Positions 36,560 through 45,567 are shown, numbered from the stretch's first letter. The stretch is 64,000 nt of DNA from Hyphomicrobium_A sp963726795 (GCA_963726795.1 CAVSDD010000007.1:186001-250000); one strand, 5' to 3'. Program-made: numbers and translations. The notes: generated from the letters alone by a model not told the origin.

Positions 36560-37372
36560 TCAAAGCAGCGGCTTGCGGGCCCAGGCGACAAACTGCGGAT
36601 TGGCAAAGCGTGCGTCGGTCTTGCCGTACGCGAGCGGCGCTCCCTCGATCGTCGTCACGCAGCCACCCGCCGCGACGAGGATCGCTTGACCGGCCGCGGT
36701 ATCCCATTCGCTGGTCTGGCCGAGCCGCGCATAAAGATCGGCTTCGCCGCGCGCGATGAGACCGAACTTCAGCGACGAGCTCGCCTTACGCTTCTCCGCA
36801 ATATGCAAGCGCTTCAAAAAGGCGTCGGTCGATTCCGCCGCGTGCGATCGGCTCGCGAAGGCGATCAACCCAGCAGGGTCCGGCTCGCGCGTGTGAATCT
36901 GCCGTAGTTCAAGATCTTCCAGATCTGCGGCGTCTTCCGGCGCTACGGTCGCCTCGATCGCGTGCCCCGGCCCTAGAGTCGCGAAAAGGAGATTGAGCGC
37001 GGGCGCGTAAATCACTCCGAAAACCGGCTGCTTGCTCTCGACCAGCCCTATGTTGATCGTGAATTCGGGGCTGCGATTGATGAAGGCGCGCGTGCCATCG
37101 AGTGGATCGACGAGGAAGAACCGCTCCCCGATTGCAGGCACGCGACCGGCCGCGACCTCTTCCTCCGCGATCACCGGCACGCCAGGCGCAGCGCTGCGCA
37201 GCCCCGCGATGATGACCTCCTCCGCCTCGTGATCGGCGACCGTGACGGGCGTGGCGTCGGCTTTGGTTGAAACGGTGACGCCGGCAGCGAAGTGGCGCAT
37301 CTCGATTCTACCGGCGGCGAGCACGGCTGGCAGAAGAGCTTTCAAAAGTCGCTGGCAATCGTCGGCTTGCAT
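36560..37372 (-). CDS. cysQ: 3'(2'),5'-bisphosphate nucleotidase
   Basis: 270-residue inositol-monophosphatase-family enzyme. Metal motifs: IAEEEV (Glu), LVDPLDGTRAFINR (DPxDGT) and the C-terminal SEWDTAAGQAI (WDxAA). FTINIGLVESKQPVFGVIYAP is typical of CysQ. It removes the 3'-phosphate from adenosine bisphosphate made during sulfate assimilation. Start at ATG 37372; the open frame goes on upstream but is not conserved. No sulfur genes are adjacent. The 277 nt between this and the divergent chpT gene hold promoters for both. Confidence 0.92.
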   Translation of the reverse strand: MQADDCQRLLKALLPAVLAAGRIEMRHFAAGVTVSTKADATPVTVADHEAEEVIIAGLRSAAPGVPVIAEEEVAAGRVPAIGERFFLVDPLDGTRAFINRSPEFTINIGLVESKQPVFGVIYAPALNLLFATLGPGHAIEATVAPEDAADLEDLELRQIHTREPDPAGLIAFASRSHAAESTDAFLKRLHIAEKRKASSSLKFGLIARGEADLYARLGQTSEWDTAAGQAILVAAGGCVTTIEGAPLAYGKTDARFANPQFVAWARKPLL

Positions 37373-37649
37373 GCTTCGACCGGGCGCCTGATTCGTCTCG
37401 ACGCAGCCAAAGCGTCGAGAAAGGATGTCGTCGCGCACTGACGCGTGCATGCATTGTGTCAGGAAAACAAGGGCGTGAGGAGCATCGCACGCCAGACCTT
37501 TGCATCGACAGTCCGGCGCGTGTATCAGAATGCAGGAACTCTTCGCAAGCGGCCTCGGTTGCTCAGGGTCGGACGTCCCAGTACGGCGGCCAGTACGGCG
37601 GGACGAGAGCAGCGCCGCTTTATAACTCGCGCCAATAGAGGGGGTATCG
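37373..37649. other. Divergent intergenic region cysQ-chpT
   Basis: No convincing gene. It holds a 12-nt tandem duplication CCAGTACGGCGG (37579-37602). A 60-residue open frame (37456-37638) runs through it but lacks a ribosome site and any family resemblance. Confidence 0.5.
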
Positions 37650-38294
37650 ATGGGGCATCGCACCAATCCCACCGATCTTGAACTCGCCGCGCTTATCTCG
37701 AGCAAAATCTGTCACGACGTGATCGGTCCCGTGGGCGCGATCTACAACGGTCTTGAAATCCTTGACGAAGACGACGACGAAGAGGCGAAGAATTACGCCC
37801 TCAACGTGATCCGCAACGTCACCGAGCAGGCTTCGGCACGGCTGCAATTCGCACGCTTCGCCTTCGGTGCGGCTGGTTCGGCTGGCGCGATGATCGATCT
37901 CGGCACCGCCGAGCAGATTTCGCGCGGCTTCATCGGCAAGGGCAAACACACGCTGATCTGGCGCACCGTCCCGGGCCACATGGGCAAGGACAAGGTGAAG
38001 CTCCTGCTCAATCTCGTCGCGAGCGCAATCACGGCGCTCCCACGCGGGGGTGACATCGAGGTGCAGATGGGCGGCTCGCTCGAAAATCCGAGCTTCCTGA
38101 TCCGATGCCGTGGCGCCACGGCGCGGCCGCCGCAACATCTGGTCGAGTTCATTGCCGGCGAGCACCCGCCGGCTCTCGATGCAATGACAATCCAAGCCTA
38201 CTACACGTGGCGTCTGGCGGGCACGGCGGGCATGCGGCTTGAGGTGCTGCACGATGGAGCCGATATTCTACTGTCGGCAAAGCCCGGTATCTGA
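37650..38294 (+). CDS. chpT: ChpT-type histidine phosphotransferase
   Basis: 214-residue dimeric phosphotransferase. The phospho-accepting His22 lies in SSKICHDVIGPVGAIYNGLEIL, the ChpT signature. The C-terminal part is a degenerate ATPase-like domain (LLLNLVASAITALPRGG) lacking nucleotide-binding motifs. In Caulobacter and Brucella ChpT passes phosphate from CckA to CtrA and CpdR, controlling the cell cycle. No CckA or CtrA gene is in the window. Weak ribosome site (AGAGGGGG) 5 nt before the ATG. Confidence 0.9.
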   Translation: MGHRTNPTDLELAALISSKICHDVIGPVGAIYNGLEILDEDDDEEAKNYALNVIRNVTEQASARLQFARFAFGAAGSAGAMIDLGTAEQISRGFIGKGKHTLIWRTVPGHMGKDKVKLLLNLVASAITALPRGGDIEVQMGGSLENPSFLIRCRGATARPPQHLVEFIAGEHPPALDAMTIQAYYTWRLAGTAGMRLEVLHDGADILLSAKPGI

Positions 38295-38378
38295 GACCTA
38301 AGGCTTGCAGGCCGGCGCGCGCCATTCGGCGCGGCGAAGCAGGCGTGCAAGAGAGGCCATCCAACGAAAGAGTGCATC

Positions 38379-39002
38379 TTGCTTCGGGTCGAACACTTGC
38401 GCATTGGCGAGTTGCCGCCCTTGAGCTTCGAGGTGGCCGACGGCGATTGCCTGGCGATCGAAGGACCTTCCGGGGCCGGAAAGACGCGGCTCCTGCGCGC
38501 AATCGCTGATCTCGACCCTGCGCCGGGTCACATATTCTTTGACGGCGCAGAGCGCAACGAGATGCCGCCGTCGGAGTGGCGCAAGATGGTACGCTACTGC
38601 TCGGCCGAGCCGGCGTGGTGGACAGAAACGGCGCGCGCCTCGTTTCCGCCGGAGCCTGCCGCCGGGCGGCTTGAGCGGCTGCTGAATTGCCTCGGACTGG
38701 ACATGATCACGCTCGATCGCTCGATTGCGCTCCTTTCGACCGGCGAGCGCCAGCGCCTTGCGCTTGCGCGCGCGGTGATCGACGAGCCGCGCGTGCTGCT
38801 GCTCGATGAGCCGACCGCACCGCTCGATCCGGAAAGCGCGCACCTCGTGGAGGAATTGCTCAAGTATCAGCTCAACGCCGGGCGCAGTGCCCTGCTCGTC
38901 AGCCACGATGACGACCAGATCGAGCGTATCGCGCACGCTCGCCTGCTTCTGCCGCGCATTGGCGGTGGGGGTGCATTTGCGGCAGGAGCGCAGGCGGCAT
39001 GA
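38379..39002 (+). CDS. ABC transporter ATP-binding protein (FetA-like)
   Basis: 207-residue ABC ATPase. Walker A GPSGAGKT, signature LSTGERQR and Walker B LLLDEPTAPLDPES, with switch His in LVSHDDDQ. The short N-terminal part LRVEHLRIGELPPLSFEV is like YbbL/FetA. The start is a TTG at 38379, just after GTGCATC, with no strong ribosome site. It overlaps the permease gene by 4 nt (ATGA), so the pair is coupled. FetAB exports iron; by homology this pair may do the same, but a metal substrate is only inferred. Confidence 0.83.
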   Translation: MLRVEHLRIGELPPLSFEVADGDCLAIEGPSGAGKTRLLRAIADLDPAPGHIFFDGAERNEMPPSEWRKMVRYCSAEPAWWTETARASFPPEPAAGRLERLLNCLGLDMITLDRSIALLSTGERQRLALARAVIDEPRVLLLDEPTAPLDPESAHLVEELLKYQLNAGRSALLVSHDDDQIERIAHARLLLPRIGGGGAFAAGAQAA

Positions 39003-39799
39003 CGTACGTGCCATTGACGCCGCTCGATTTGACGCTGGCGGCCTGCCTGCTGCTCATCAACGGCGCGATCTCTTGGGTCTTTGGCCTTCGGCTGGAGAAG
39101 AGCATCGCAATCGCTGCCGTGCGCATGCTTGTGCAGCTTGCTCTCGTGGCGCTCGTCCTCAAGTTCATCTTCACGCAGTCGTCCGCGTTCTGGACCATCG
39201 TCATGGCGCTTGTGATGGTATTTGCCGCGGGCATCGAGGTCGTCTCGCGGCAAAGCCGGCGCTTGGCCAGCTTGCCTGCGCTTGCCTTCAGCAGTGGCAC
39301 GCTGCTGTTCATCGGGATGACAATCACCGGCCTCGGCGTTGGCGTGATGATTGGCCCCGATCCTTGGTTCGCGCCGCGCTACGTGCTGCCGATCCTAGGG
39401 ATGGTGCTCGGGAACACGATGACCGCCATCAGCCTGGTGCTTAGTACCTTCAGCGAAGCGGCAAACCGGGAGCGCACCGCAATCGAGGCGCGCTTGGCGC
39501 TCGGCTCACATCGGTTCCAGGCGATGAGCGGCCCGCTTCACGTCGCGCTGCGCACGGGAATGATGCCGATCCTCAATTCCATGGCGACGACCGGCATCGT
39601 GGCCCTTCCCGGCATGATGACCGGACAGATCCTCGCCGGCGTCGATCCCGTCGACGCCGCGAAATATCAGGTGCTGATCATGTTCCTGATCGCCAGCGCG
39701 ACGGCGCTCGGCTCGTTCTGCGCCGGGCTCGGCGCCATCCTGCTGCTGTCGGACAACCGGCACCGTTTACGGCTCGACCGATTGAGCGCGCACGCCTGA
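38999..39799 (+). CDS. UPF0014 / FetB-like ABC permease
   Basis: 266-residue membrane protein with seven predicted helices. Family sequence: GAISWVFGLRLEKSIAIAAV, LVQLALVALVLKFI, VLPILGMVLGNTMTAISLVL and GIVALPGMMTGQILAG, with the charged loop RLALGSHRFQAM. It matches FetB/YbbM, the permease of a putative iron exporter. Starts in an ATGA overlap with the ATPase gene. Faces the Ala-rich exported gene convergently; a weak inverted repeat ATCGACGC...GCGTCGAT lies at 39802-39833. Confidence 0.87.
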   Translation: MTYVPLTPLDLTLAACLLLINGAISWVFGLRLEKSIAIAAVRMLVQLALVALVLKFIFTQSSAFWTIVMALVMVFAAGIEVVSRQSRRLASLPALAFSSGTLLFIGMTITGLGVGVMIGPDPWFAPRYVLPILGMVLGNTMTAISLVLSTFSEAANRERTAIEARLALGSHRFQAMSGPLHVALRTGMMPILNSMATTGIVALPGMMTGQILAGVDPVDAAKYQVLIMFLIASATALGSFCAGLGAILLLSDNRHRLRLDRLSAHA

Positions 39800-39859
39800 C
39801 ATCGACGCAGTGATCACGCCACAGCGTCGATCGGGAGACGGCGCGTCGAGCGAAATGCC

Positions 39860-40729
39860 TTAGCGGCTATCCCCGAGCGCGTGCGCGGACTTACCATCAG
39901 CAAGCGGCGGAACGAACGATCCGCGTCCGGCCGCACTCGCGGCAACCGCGGCGGCCGCCGCTTCCTTGGCGGCGTTGGCTGCAGTCTCGGCGGCAGCCGC
40001 AGCCCGCTCGGCTGCAGCGGCAGCGGCTGAAGCAGCCTCGGACGCCTTGCTTCTGTCGCCGACGGGCTCAGGAGATGCGGCAGGTGCTGCCTCGGGCCCA
40101 GCGGGGCCAAGCGCGCCGGTTTCGACGCTCGGCGCTGTCGTCGTGGGCTCGAGTGCAGGCGCAGCGGATGAAGCGGGCTCGGGTGCCGTCGCGGTCTCGG
40201 TGGCTGCAGGCGCGGCTTCGGGTGCGGCGGCGGTGTCGGCTTCTGCCGGCGGGCCGTCCTGGGCGGGTGCGAGCGTCGTCGCATCGGAGTGCGCCGCTAC
40301 GGCAGCAGTTTTATGCTTGTGACCCTTTTTCGTCGGGTCCGTCGCTGCGGAGGTGGCGGCGGTCTTGCGAACAGGCGTCGGTGGCGCGCCCGTTGCGGCA
40401 TTCGCCGTGTTGGGCTCGTCCGCCTTCTTGTCGGCGCCCCAGCACACGTTGGCCGACGCGGTGCAGGTGTGCTCGTCGAAGACGATGAAGTTCAAGAACT
40501 GGTAGCAGCTAACGCTTTTCGTTCCGACCGAATAGTCCTTGATGTTCTGCTGCGCGGCCCACTCGGAGATGTGCTTGTCGAGCAGCGATTTTGCATCCTT
40601 GGTCGGACCGTCCTTGCCGTAGTCGTTCACGAGGAAGGCCATGCGCTTGCAGCCCGCCTGGGCCGGCAGCGGAGCCACGGCACTGAGCAGCACGGCTGCA
40701 GCAGCGGCAAAAGCGAGCGATGCGCGCAT
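39860..40729 (-). CDS. Exported protein with Ala/Thr/Pro/Glu-rich tail
   Basis: 289-residue secreted protein. The signal peptide MRASLAFAAAAAVLLSAVA is cleaved near AQAG. A short globular domain (about residues 26-100) has several Cys: GCKRMAFLVNDYGKDGP, SVSCYQFLNF and EHTCTASANVCW. The remaining 190 residues are low-complexity Ala/Pro/Thr/Glu, ending in an Ala/Glu-rich helix-like stretch (about 235-275). The layout suggests a periplasmic domain tethered to the wall or outer membrane by a flexible arm. Function unknown; start set at the second ATG for a normal signal peptide. Confidence 0.75.
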   Translation of the reverse strand: MRASLAFAAAAAVLLSAVAPLPAQAGCKRMAFLVNDYGKDGPTKDAKSLLDKHISEWAAQQNIKDYSVGTKSVSCYQFLNFIVFDEHTCTASANVCWGADKKADEPNTANAATGAPPTPVRKTAATSAATDPTKKGHKHKTAAVAAHSDATTLAPAQDGPPAEADTAAAPEAAPAATETATAPEPASSAAPALEPTTTAPSVETGALGPAGPEAAPAASPEPVGDRSKASEAASAAAAAAERAAAAAETAANAAKEAAAAAVAASAAGRGSFVPPLADGKSAHALGDSR

Positions 40730-40865
40730 CTGTAAAACCCCTGTCCCCACGGGCACTAAGGCCCGCTATTGCTGAAGCTATAGCGGGCAGGCCGAGCGCT
40801 GCATAGAGCCCGGCCGATCAATTATGTGCAGGACAATAGTAGCAAAAACGCGGGCGGGGCAGGCC

Positions 40866-41207
40866 TTAGTTCATGTAGGGCAAGTCGCCGCCGTTGGGTC
40901 CCATTCCCGAATCAAAGAAGAAGCCGCTATCGAACGGGCCGCCCGGCGACTGCTTGTTGACGTAGGGATCGATGTAGCCGCCATAAAGCTGGAAGTATCG
41001 GGCGATTTCGCTGGGCGAAGACCCGGCTTCAACAGTCTCTTGCCGAGCCTGGCGGCGCGCGTGCCGGCGCGCCTTCGGCTTGGCGGTGGGCTGAGCCTCT
41101 TCCGCGTGAAGCCCGGGAGCCACTTGCTCGCGCACGCCATCAAATGCAGCGACGGCGAAGGCCGCGGCGGCGAGGAGGGTGGCGGCACGAAGAAGGGAAG
41201 CGCTCAT
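40866..41207 (-). CDS. Small exported protein of unknown function
   Basis: 113-residue protein. The signal peptide MSASLLRAATLLAAAAFAVA is followed by a basic segment (KPKARRHARRQARQE) and a C-terminal Gly/Tyr-rich segment (RYFQLYGGYIDPYVNKQSP...GGDLPYMN). No cysteines or known motif in the mature part. It lies 136 nt upstream of the Ala-rich gene on the same strand. The basic patch could contact lipopolysaccharide or nucleic acid, but that is speculation. Confidence 0.65.
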   Translation of the reverse strand: MSASLLRAATLLAAAAFAVAAFDGVREQVAPGLHAEEAQPTAKPKARRHARRQARQETVEAGSSPSEIARYFQLYGGYIDPYVNKQSPGGPFDSGFFFDSGMGPNGGDLPYMN

Positions 41208-41659
41208 GATGTCATAGCCTCTTGCTTTTTGACCACTCCGCACCCGGCCAATAGGGAGCGGAGAATAGCCGAATTTGCTGGCGCGGCTTGCGAAAGTGTT
41301 GCTTCCGGCACGCTTTGCCGGGCCCTTGTCACCCTCGCACCACGCTTCGTGAAACACGCGACATGAACGCTTGCACGCGGGACATGAACGGTTGAACGGC
41401 CGGGCATGAACCGTTGCCCATAAACGCGCGAGCCGGCCGTTTGTGCCGTTTCGACATCATCTGCGAAGAAGAAGCAAGAATGGTTAACGGCGAGCGCCCG
41501 GTTTGCCTATCCGGCAGGCAGATTCGCCCTTGCGAGGACGTAACCTTATGCGCGCGATGAGCACAGCCGCACTCGCGAGTCCGCGCATCGCGACGGCGCT
41601 CCGCATCACGGTCACCGCCGGCTCACTTTAGAATCGAACATCGGGCAGCCCGCTCGCGC
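41208..41659. other. 452-nt region without a supported gene
   Basis: It probably holds the promoter of the 40866-41207 gene. It also has three imperfect direct copies of ACATGAACGSTTG near 41361, 41382 and 41404 (about 21-nt period), which could be operators. One 27-codon open frame (41548-41631, MRAMSTAALASPRIATA...) exists with only a GAGG ribosome site; it is not convincing. Confidence 0.5.
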
Positions 41660-41986
41660 TCACGACGTCCGGCAGATCGTCGAGACGCCCTTGCAGTTGT
41701 AGCCGATGCCGCCCTTGGAGCAGGAGTAGCGCGGCGCGCCGACCTTGTAGCCGGGCGTCGATCCCGACGCCATCCAGCTCGCCCACGCGCCCCAGTCGAA
41801 CGACTGCAGCAACGCCTCGTACACCTGGGTCTTGGCGCTTTCCATCGTCGTGTTCGTCCCGGACGCGGCTTTGGTGAAGCAGCGCCCCGCCGCATCGGCG
41901 GAGCCGGCGCAGCCGAGCGACAACGCGGCGAGCAGAGCCGCGGCGAAAGCGGTGCGATATCCGTTGGCCATTTCATTGATCCTCAT
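41660..41986 (-). CDS. Small exported Cys-rich protein, related to 33132-33398
   Basis: 108-residue secreted protein. Signal peptide region GYRTAFAAALLAALSLGCAG ends near ADAAGR. The mature part begins RCFTKAASGTNTTMESAK and ends PRYSCSKGGIGYNCKGVSTICR. The C-terminal pattern (RY-x-C, G-x-GY-x-C, final C) matches the protein at 33132-33398, suggesting a shared disulfide fold. ATG 41986 has AAGGGG upstream; another ATG five codons later is also possible. Function unknown. Confidence 0.72.
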   Translation of the reverse strand: MRINEMANGYRTAFAAALLAALSLGCAGSADAAGRCFTKAASGTNTTMESAKTQVYEALLQSFDWGAWASWMASGSTPGYKVGAPRYSCSKGGIGYNCKGVSTICRTS

Positions 41987-42149
41987 CTTGGCGCCCCTTC
42001 GAGCAATGATGGCACCAGCTCCTCGAGCACCGCAAGCTTGCCGCACGCGGAGCATTTTGCCCACCGGCGCGGTGAAAAAGCGCGAAATTGTCTTGTTGAA
42101 AGTTGCCGCGCGGCGACAAGCGCACCGCCCTAAATTCGCGAACCGAGCT

Positions 42150-42998
42150 TCACCCGAGCGCCTCGATGCGAAAGCCCGCGCCTTTGTCCTGCGCCAGAAC
42201 GCGCGCAAGCTCCGGCAGAAGCACCTTGAGCTTCTCCTCCAGCGTATAGGGCGGATTGACGATGATCAGCCCGCAGCCGTTGAGCAGCGCGGTATCATTG
42301 CCGCCGCGGATCATCAATTCGACCGCGAGCACCTTGGCGATCCCGAGCGCGGCAATCTCCTTGCGAAACCCCGCCACCGCTTGGCTGTCCTTGATCGGGT
42401 ACCACAACAAGAATGTGCCGCCAGCAAACCTGCGCGTCGCTTCCTGCAGCCCCTGCACCAGCCGGTCGAGCTCGCCTTGCTCCTCATAGGCCGGATCGAC
42501 GAGGACTGCGCCGCGGCGCTCCTTCGGTGGCAGCATGGCTTTCAGCGCGGTGAACCCGTCAAGCTCCAGCACTTTGACCTGCGCGTCGCGTGCAAACTCG
42601 CGCTTGAGCGCGGCGTTGTCGTCGGGATGCAGCTCGTTGAGGACCAGCACATCGTCAGGGCGCATCAGATAGCGCGCGATGAGCGGACTTCCGGGATAGC
42701 GCCTCAGCGCTTTGGTGTCGCCATCGTTCAGCGCGCGTACCACGCCGAGATAGGGGTCGAGCGCCGCCGCCGCTGCAGGGGAGAATTTCGCTGCCAGCAC
42801 GCGGCCGATGCCCTCGCGCCACTCGCCGGTCTTGCACGCCTCCTCGCCTTCGAGATCGTAGAGGCCGATGCCGGCGTGCGTGTCGATCACGCGGAACGGC
42901 GCCGGCTTCAGCTTCAGATGCTCGATCACGAGGGCCAGCACGGCGTGCTTCAAAACGTCGGCGAAATTTCCGGCGTGATAGGCGTGGCGGTAGTTCAT
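42150..42998 (-). CDS. rlmJ: 23S rRNA (adenine-2030-N6)-methyltransferase
   Basis: 282-residue SAM-dependent methyltransferase. It begins MNYRHAYHAGNFADVLKHAV, the RlmJ signature, and has the catalytic DPAYEEQGE motif (DPPY-type loop reading VLVDPAYEEQ). VIDTHAGIGLYDL is the SAM-binding loop. It methylates A2030 of 23S rRNA. Single gene with no operon; an extragenic palindrome lies just upstream at 43090. Confidence 0.93.
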   Translation of the reverse strand: MNYRHAYHAGNFADVLKHAVLALVIEHLKLKPAPFRVIDTHAGIGLYDLEGEEACKTGEWREGIGRVLAAKFSPAAAAALDPYLGVVRALNDGDTKALRRYPGSPLIARYLMRPDDVLVLNELHPDDNAALKREFARDAQVKVLELDGFTALKAMLPPKERRGAVLVDPAYEEQGELDRLVQGLQEATRRFAGGTFLLWYPIKDSQAVAGFRKEIAALGIAKVLAVELMIRGGNDTALLNGCGLIIVNPPYTLEEKLKVLLPELARVLAQDKGAGFRIEALG

Positions 42999-43089
42999 GG
43001 GATGACGCTAGAGCCCCGCGCCGCCTCCGCTGTCAAGCTGGGTCGCTGGATCGCAATCTTAGAGACTGGGGCTGCCCTCTCACCCTGAT

Positions 43090-43113
43090 CCTCTCCCCGC
43101 CTGCGGGGAGAGG
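43090..43113. repeat. Extragenic palindrome
   Basis: CCTCTCCCCGC / GCGGGGAGAGG perfect 11-bp inverted repeat with a 2-nt loop, in the gap between rlmJ and the carbamoyltransferase gene, preceded by CTCTCACCCTGAT. This sequence type is dispersed in many alphaproteobacterial genomes. Could also terminate the carbamoyltransferase transcript, though no T-run follows on either side. Confidence 0.65.
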
Positions 43114-43152
43114 GGACCGGACCGCGATGCAGTCTCCCCGCGCGACGACGAG

Positions 43153-44871
43153 CTAAGCCGCCATCTTCCAGAGCGCCGTCTCGGTCGCGACGTAGTCGAC
43201 CCGGCCCATCTGCAGCGCCTTCAGCGCTTCCTCGGGCTTATTGATGATCGGCTCCTCGTGCACGTTGAAGGACGTGTTGATCAGCGCCGGCACGCCGGTC
43301 AGCTGCTCGTACTGCTCGAGGATGTCGTAATAGAGCGGGTTGGTCGCGCGCGCGACCACCTGCGGGCGCGCGGTACCGTCGACATGCACGACGGCGGGGA
43401 TCTTGTCCTTCCACTCGTCCTTCACGTTGCATGTCACGGTCATGAAGCGCGCGGTGTACATGAGGCTTTGCGGCAGATCGAACAAATCGGCGCAGCGCTC
43501 CTCGCGCACGACCGGCGCGAACGGCATGAACTCGGTGCGGTCGAGGCGCTCGTTCAGCCAGTCGTTGATCTTGCGATCGGTGGCAGCCGCCATGATCGAG
43601 CGGGCGCCGAGCGCGCGCGGGCCGTATTCGCCGCGCCCCAGGTAGGTGCCGACCACCTTGCCCTGCGCGATCAGCTCGGCGATGCGCGGCACGAGATCGT
43701 TGCGCCCGGCAGAGACGGACACCTCCTCCGCGGCGCCGCCGGCGCGGAACACATCGTCGGCTCCGTCCGTGTAGTCGCGACCGAGATAGACATCCGAAAA
43801 AGGTGTGCGATGCCCGAGCCACGCGTCGAGCCCATCGCGCTGCAGCAGATATTCGAGCACGCCGCCCGCCGCCTCGCCCTGATCCGACATGGCGGGATAG
43901 ACGAAAATCTCATCGAACGGGAACCGCTCGGCGATGCGCTGCGTGAGCTTCACGTTGGCGAACACGCCGCCGCACAGGCCTAAGCAGCGCGCGGGATGGC
44001 GCGCGATGATCTTCTCGAGCGCCGAGAGCGTGATCTCTTCCAGCACGGCCTGCACGGAGGCGGCGACATCCTCGCGCTTGCCGGTGCGCGCAATCGTCTC
44101 GATCTTGGCCACGACCTCGCGCGGATGAAACACGCCCCTGATCTGCCCATCGGCCTCGACGCGATAGAACATGCGCAGCTCGGCGGCATAGATCGGTTTG
44201 CCGAAGGCGGCGAGGCCCAGCACCTTGCCCTCGTGGCGCAGCGGCTTGAACCCCAGCGCGCGCGTCGCGTGATAGTAGAGGTGCCCCATGCTGTCGCCGC
44301 GGTTCTGCGGGCGCGAATAGGCGCGGGAATCCGCTTCGCCGCCGAAGATTTCCTCCAGCCGCCCGTCCTTCAAACGGCGCGCGCTGTAGAAGGTGCGGTC
44401 GCCGCCGCCATCGGACGTATAGATCAGCGCATCGTCCCACTGGGTGTGGAACAGCACGCCCAGCGCGTGCGCCAGGTGGTGATTGTAGAAATAGATGTCC
44501 TTGGGTTTGAGGCCCTGGTCGGCGAGATAGGCGCGGGCGTCGAGCGCGCTCAGAGGATCGGCGATGAAGTTGCGCACCATGACGCGGATCAGCTCGTGCG
44601 AGTTGTCCTTCGCCGCCTTCGGAAATGGAATGTGCGCGCGCAGCTTGAAATATTTCTTGGGGTAGCGCGTGCGCGGCAGGCAGACGACATCGACTTCGCT
44701 GAGCCCGATCCCGCCCTGATCGAGACATTCGCGCACGGCGGCATCCGGGAATCCGTTGCCGTCGCCCTTGCGCCGCGTTGGTCGCTCCTGGGCGATCGCC
44801 GCCTCGAGCTTGTAGTCGTCAAACAGTGCGGCACACGCGTCGTGCTGGTTGTAGATTCCCAAAATGCGCAT
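43153..44871 (-). CDS. Carbamoyltransferase, NodU/CmcH type
   Basis: 572-residue enzyme with two domains. N-terminal Kae1-like ATP/metal domain: IYNQHDACAALFDD, NHHLAHALGVLFHTQ (H131, H132, H135) and YTSDGGGDRT (D154-D158). C-terminal domain: GEYGPRALGARSIMA and FMPFAPVVREE, the ligand motifs of the NodU/TobZ group. These enzymes transfer carbamoyl from carbamoyl phosphate via carbamoyl-adenylate to a sugar or antibiotic hydroxyl. Here there are no glycosyltransferase, nod or antibiotic genes next to it, so the acceptor is unknown. Confidence 0.9.
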   Translation of the reverse strand: MRILGIYNQHDACAALFDDYKLEAAIAQERPTRRKGDGNGFPDAAVRECLDQGGIGLSEVDVVCLPRTRYPKKYFKLRAHIPFPKAAKDNSHELIRVMVRNFIADPLSALDARAYLADQGLKPKDIYFYNHHLAHALGVLFHTQWDDALIYTSDGGGDRTFYSARRLKDGRLEEIFGGEADSRAYSRPQNRGDSMGHLYYHATRALGFKPLRHEGKVLGLAAFGKPIYAAELRMFYRVEADGQIRGVFHPREVVAKIETIARTGKREDVAASVQAVLEEITLSALEKIIARHPARCLGLCGGVFANVKLTQRIAERFPFDEIFVYPAMSDQGEAAGGVLEYLLQRDGLDAWLGHRTPFSDVYLGRDYTDGADDVFRAGGAAEEVSVSAGRNDLVPRIAELIAQGKVVGTYLGRGEYGPRALGARSIMAAATDRKINDWLNERLDRTEFMPFAPVVREERCADLFDLPQSLMYTARFMTVTCNVKDEWKDKIPAVVHVDGTARPQVVARATNPLYYDILEQYEQLTGVPALINTSFNVHEEPIINKPEEALKALQMGRVDYVATETALWKMAA

Positions 44872-45093
44872 AGGGCTCTCAATTTGAAGGGTGAAACGGG
44901 CCGACCGGAAACCCTAGGAAGCGTCCGCCAGCCTCGCAAGGCAGTGGGGGAAGCATGCGGGCGAATGTCGTGGACAACCGGAGCCGATGCAGGCGCGAGG
45001 CGTGGATATCGCGGCGCATGCGCGTTGCGGGTTGCGCTCTCGCCACAGGAAAACCGGCCGGCGCGGGGGTTCGAGGCCTCAGGCCTTCGAGAC

Positions 45094-45567
45094 CTAGGCC
45101 TTTTTCTCCCATTTACCGGCAGCGCTCTGCTGCCAGTAGGTGACGGGGCAGCCCGCGCTCTTGGCGGCGGTCCATTGCTGGCGCGCCTTTGCTACCGCGT
45201 CGGCATCGTTGCCGTCGAACATGTAGACGATGCGCACGAAGCCCGAGAACTGCTCCGTCTCCGCGCCATCGACGAGGAAGCGCACACCCGCGCCGTTGGG
45301 CGTCTCGCTTCCGGTCGTGAGGTAGACGGGCTGCTCGGCCGCGTGGCCATCCTTGGCGGTGCCGTGCGCCAGGAAGCTATCTTCCTTGTAGGTCCACAGC
45401 GCGAGATCGATCGCAGCGAGACGCTCGTCGCTTCCCGCCTGCACCACCGCGCGCCATCCGCGCTCGAGAGTTTTTTCGACGAGGCTCGGCAGCACCTGCT
45501 CCAGCGCCTGCTGCTCCAGGTGATAGAACAAAACCTCAGTTGCTTGCGCACTCGTCTCAGCCGTCAC
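45094..45567 (-). CDS. holC: DNA polymerase III subunit chi
   Basis: 157-residue replication protein. TEVLFYHLEQQALEQVLPSL begins the fold; RGWRAVVQAGSDERLAAID, DSFLAHGTAKDG and NGAGVRFLVDGAE follow, all characteristic of HolC. It links SSB to the clamp loader. Start is GTG 45567 with AGGAGG at good spacing; longer in-frame starts exist but are not conserved. Downstream of der, separated by 256 nt. Confidence 0.87.
   Translation of the reverse strand: MTAETSAQATEVLFYHLEQQALEQVLPSLVEKTLERGWRAVVQAGSDERLAAIDLALWTYKEDSFLAHGTAKDGHAAEQPVYLTTGSETPNGAGVRFLVDGAETEQFSGFVRIVYMFDGNDADAVAKARQQWTAAKSAGCPVTYWQQSAAGKWEKKA

Noticed and set aside
39802..39833. Inverted repeat ATCGACGC...GCGTCGAT after the FetB-like gene
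   Set aside because: Stem is only 8 bp with a long loop and no T-run, so it is not a convincing terminator.
39860..40729. Ala-rich shadow frames opposite to the Ala-rich exported protein
   Set aside because: High-GC low-complexity sequence opens several frames; only the minus-strand frame has a signal peptide and Cys-containing domain.
41548..41631. 27-codon ORF in the 452-nt gap
   Set aside because: Weak ribosome site (GAGG), composition like the background, no terminator.
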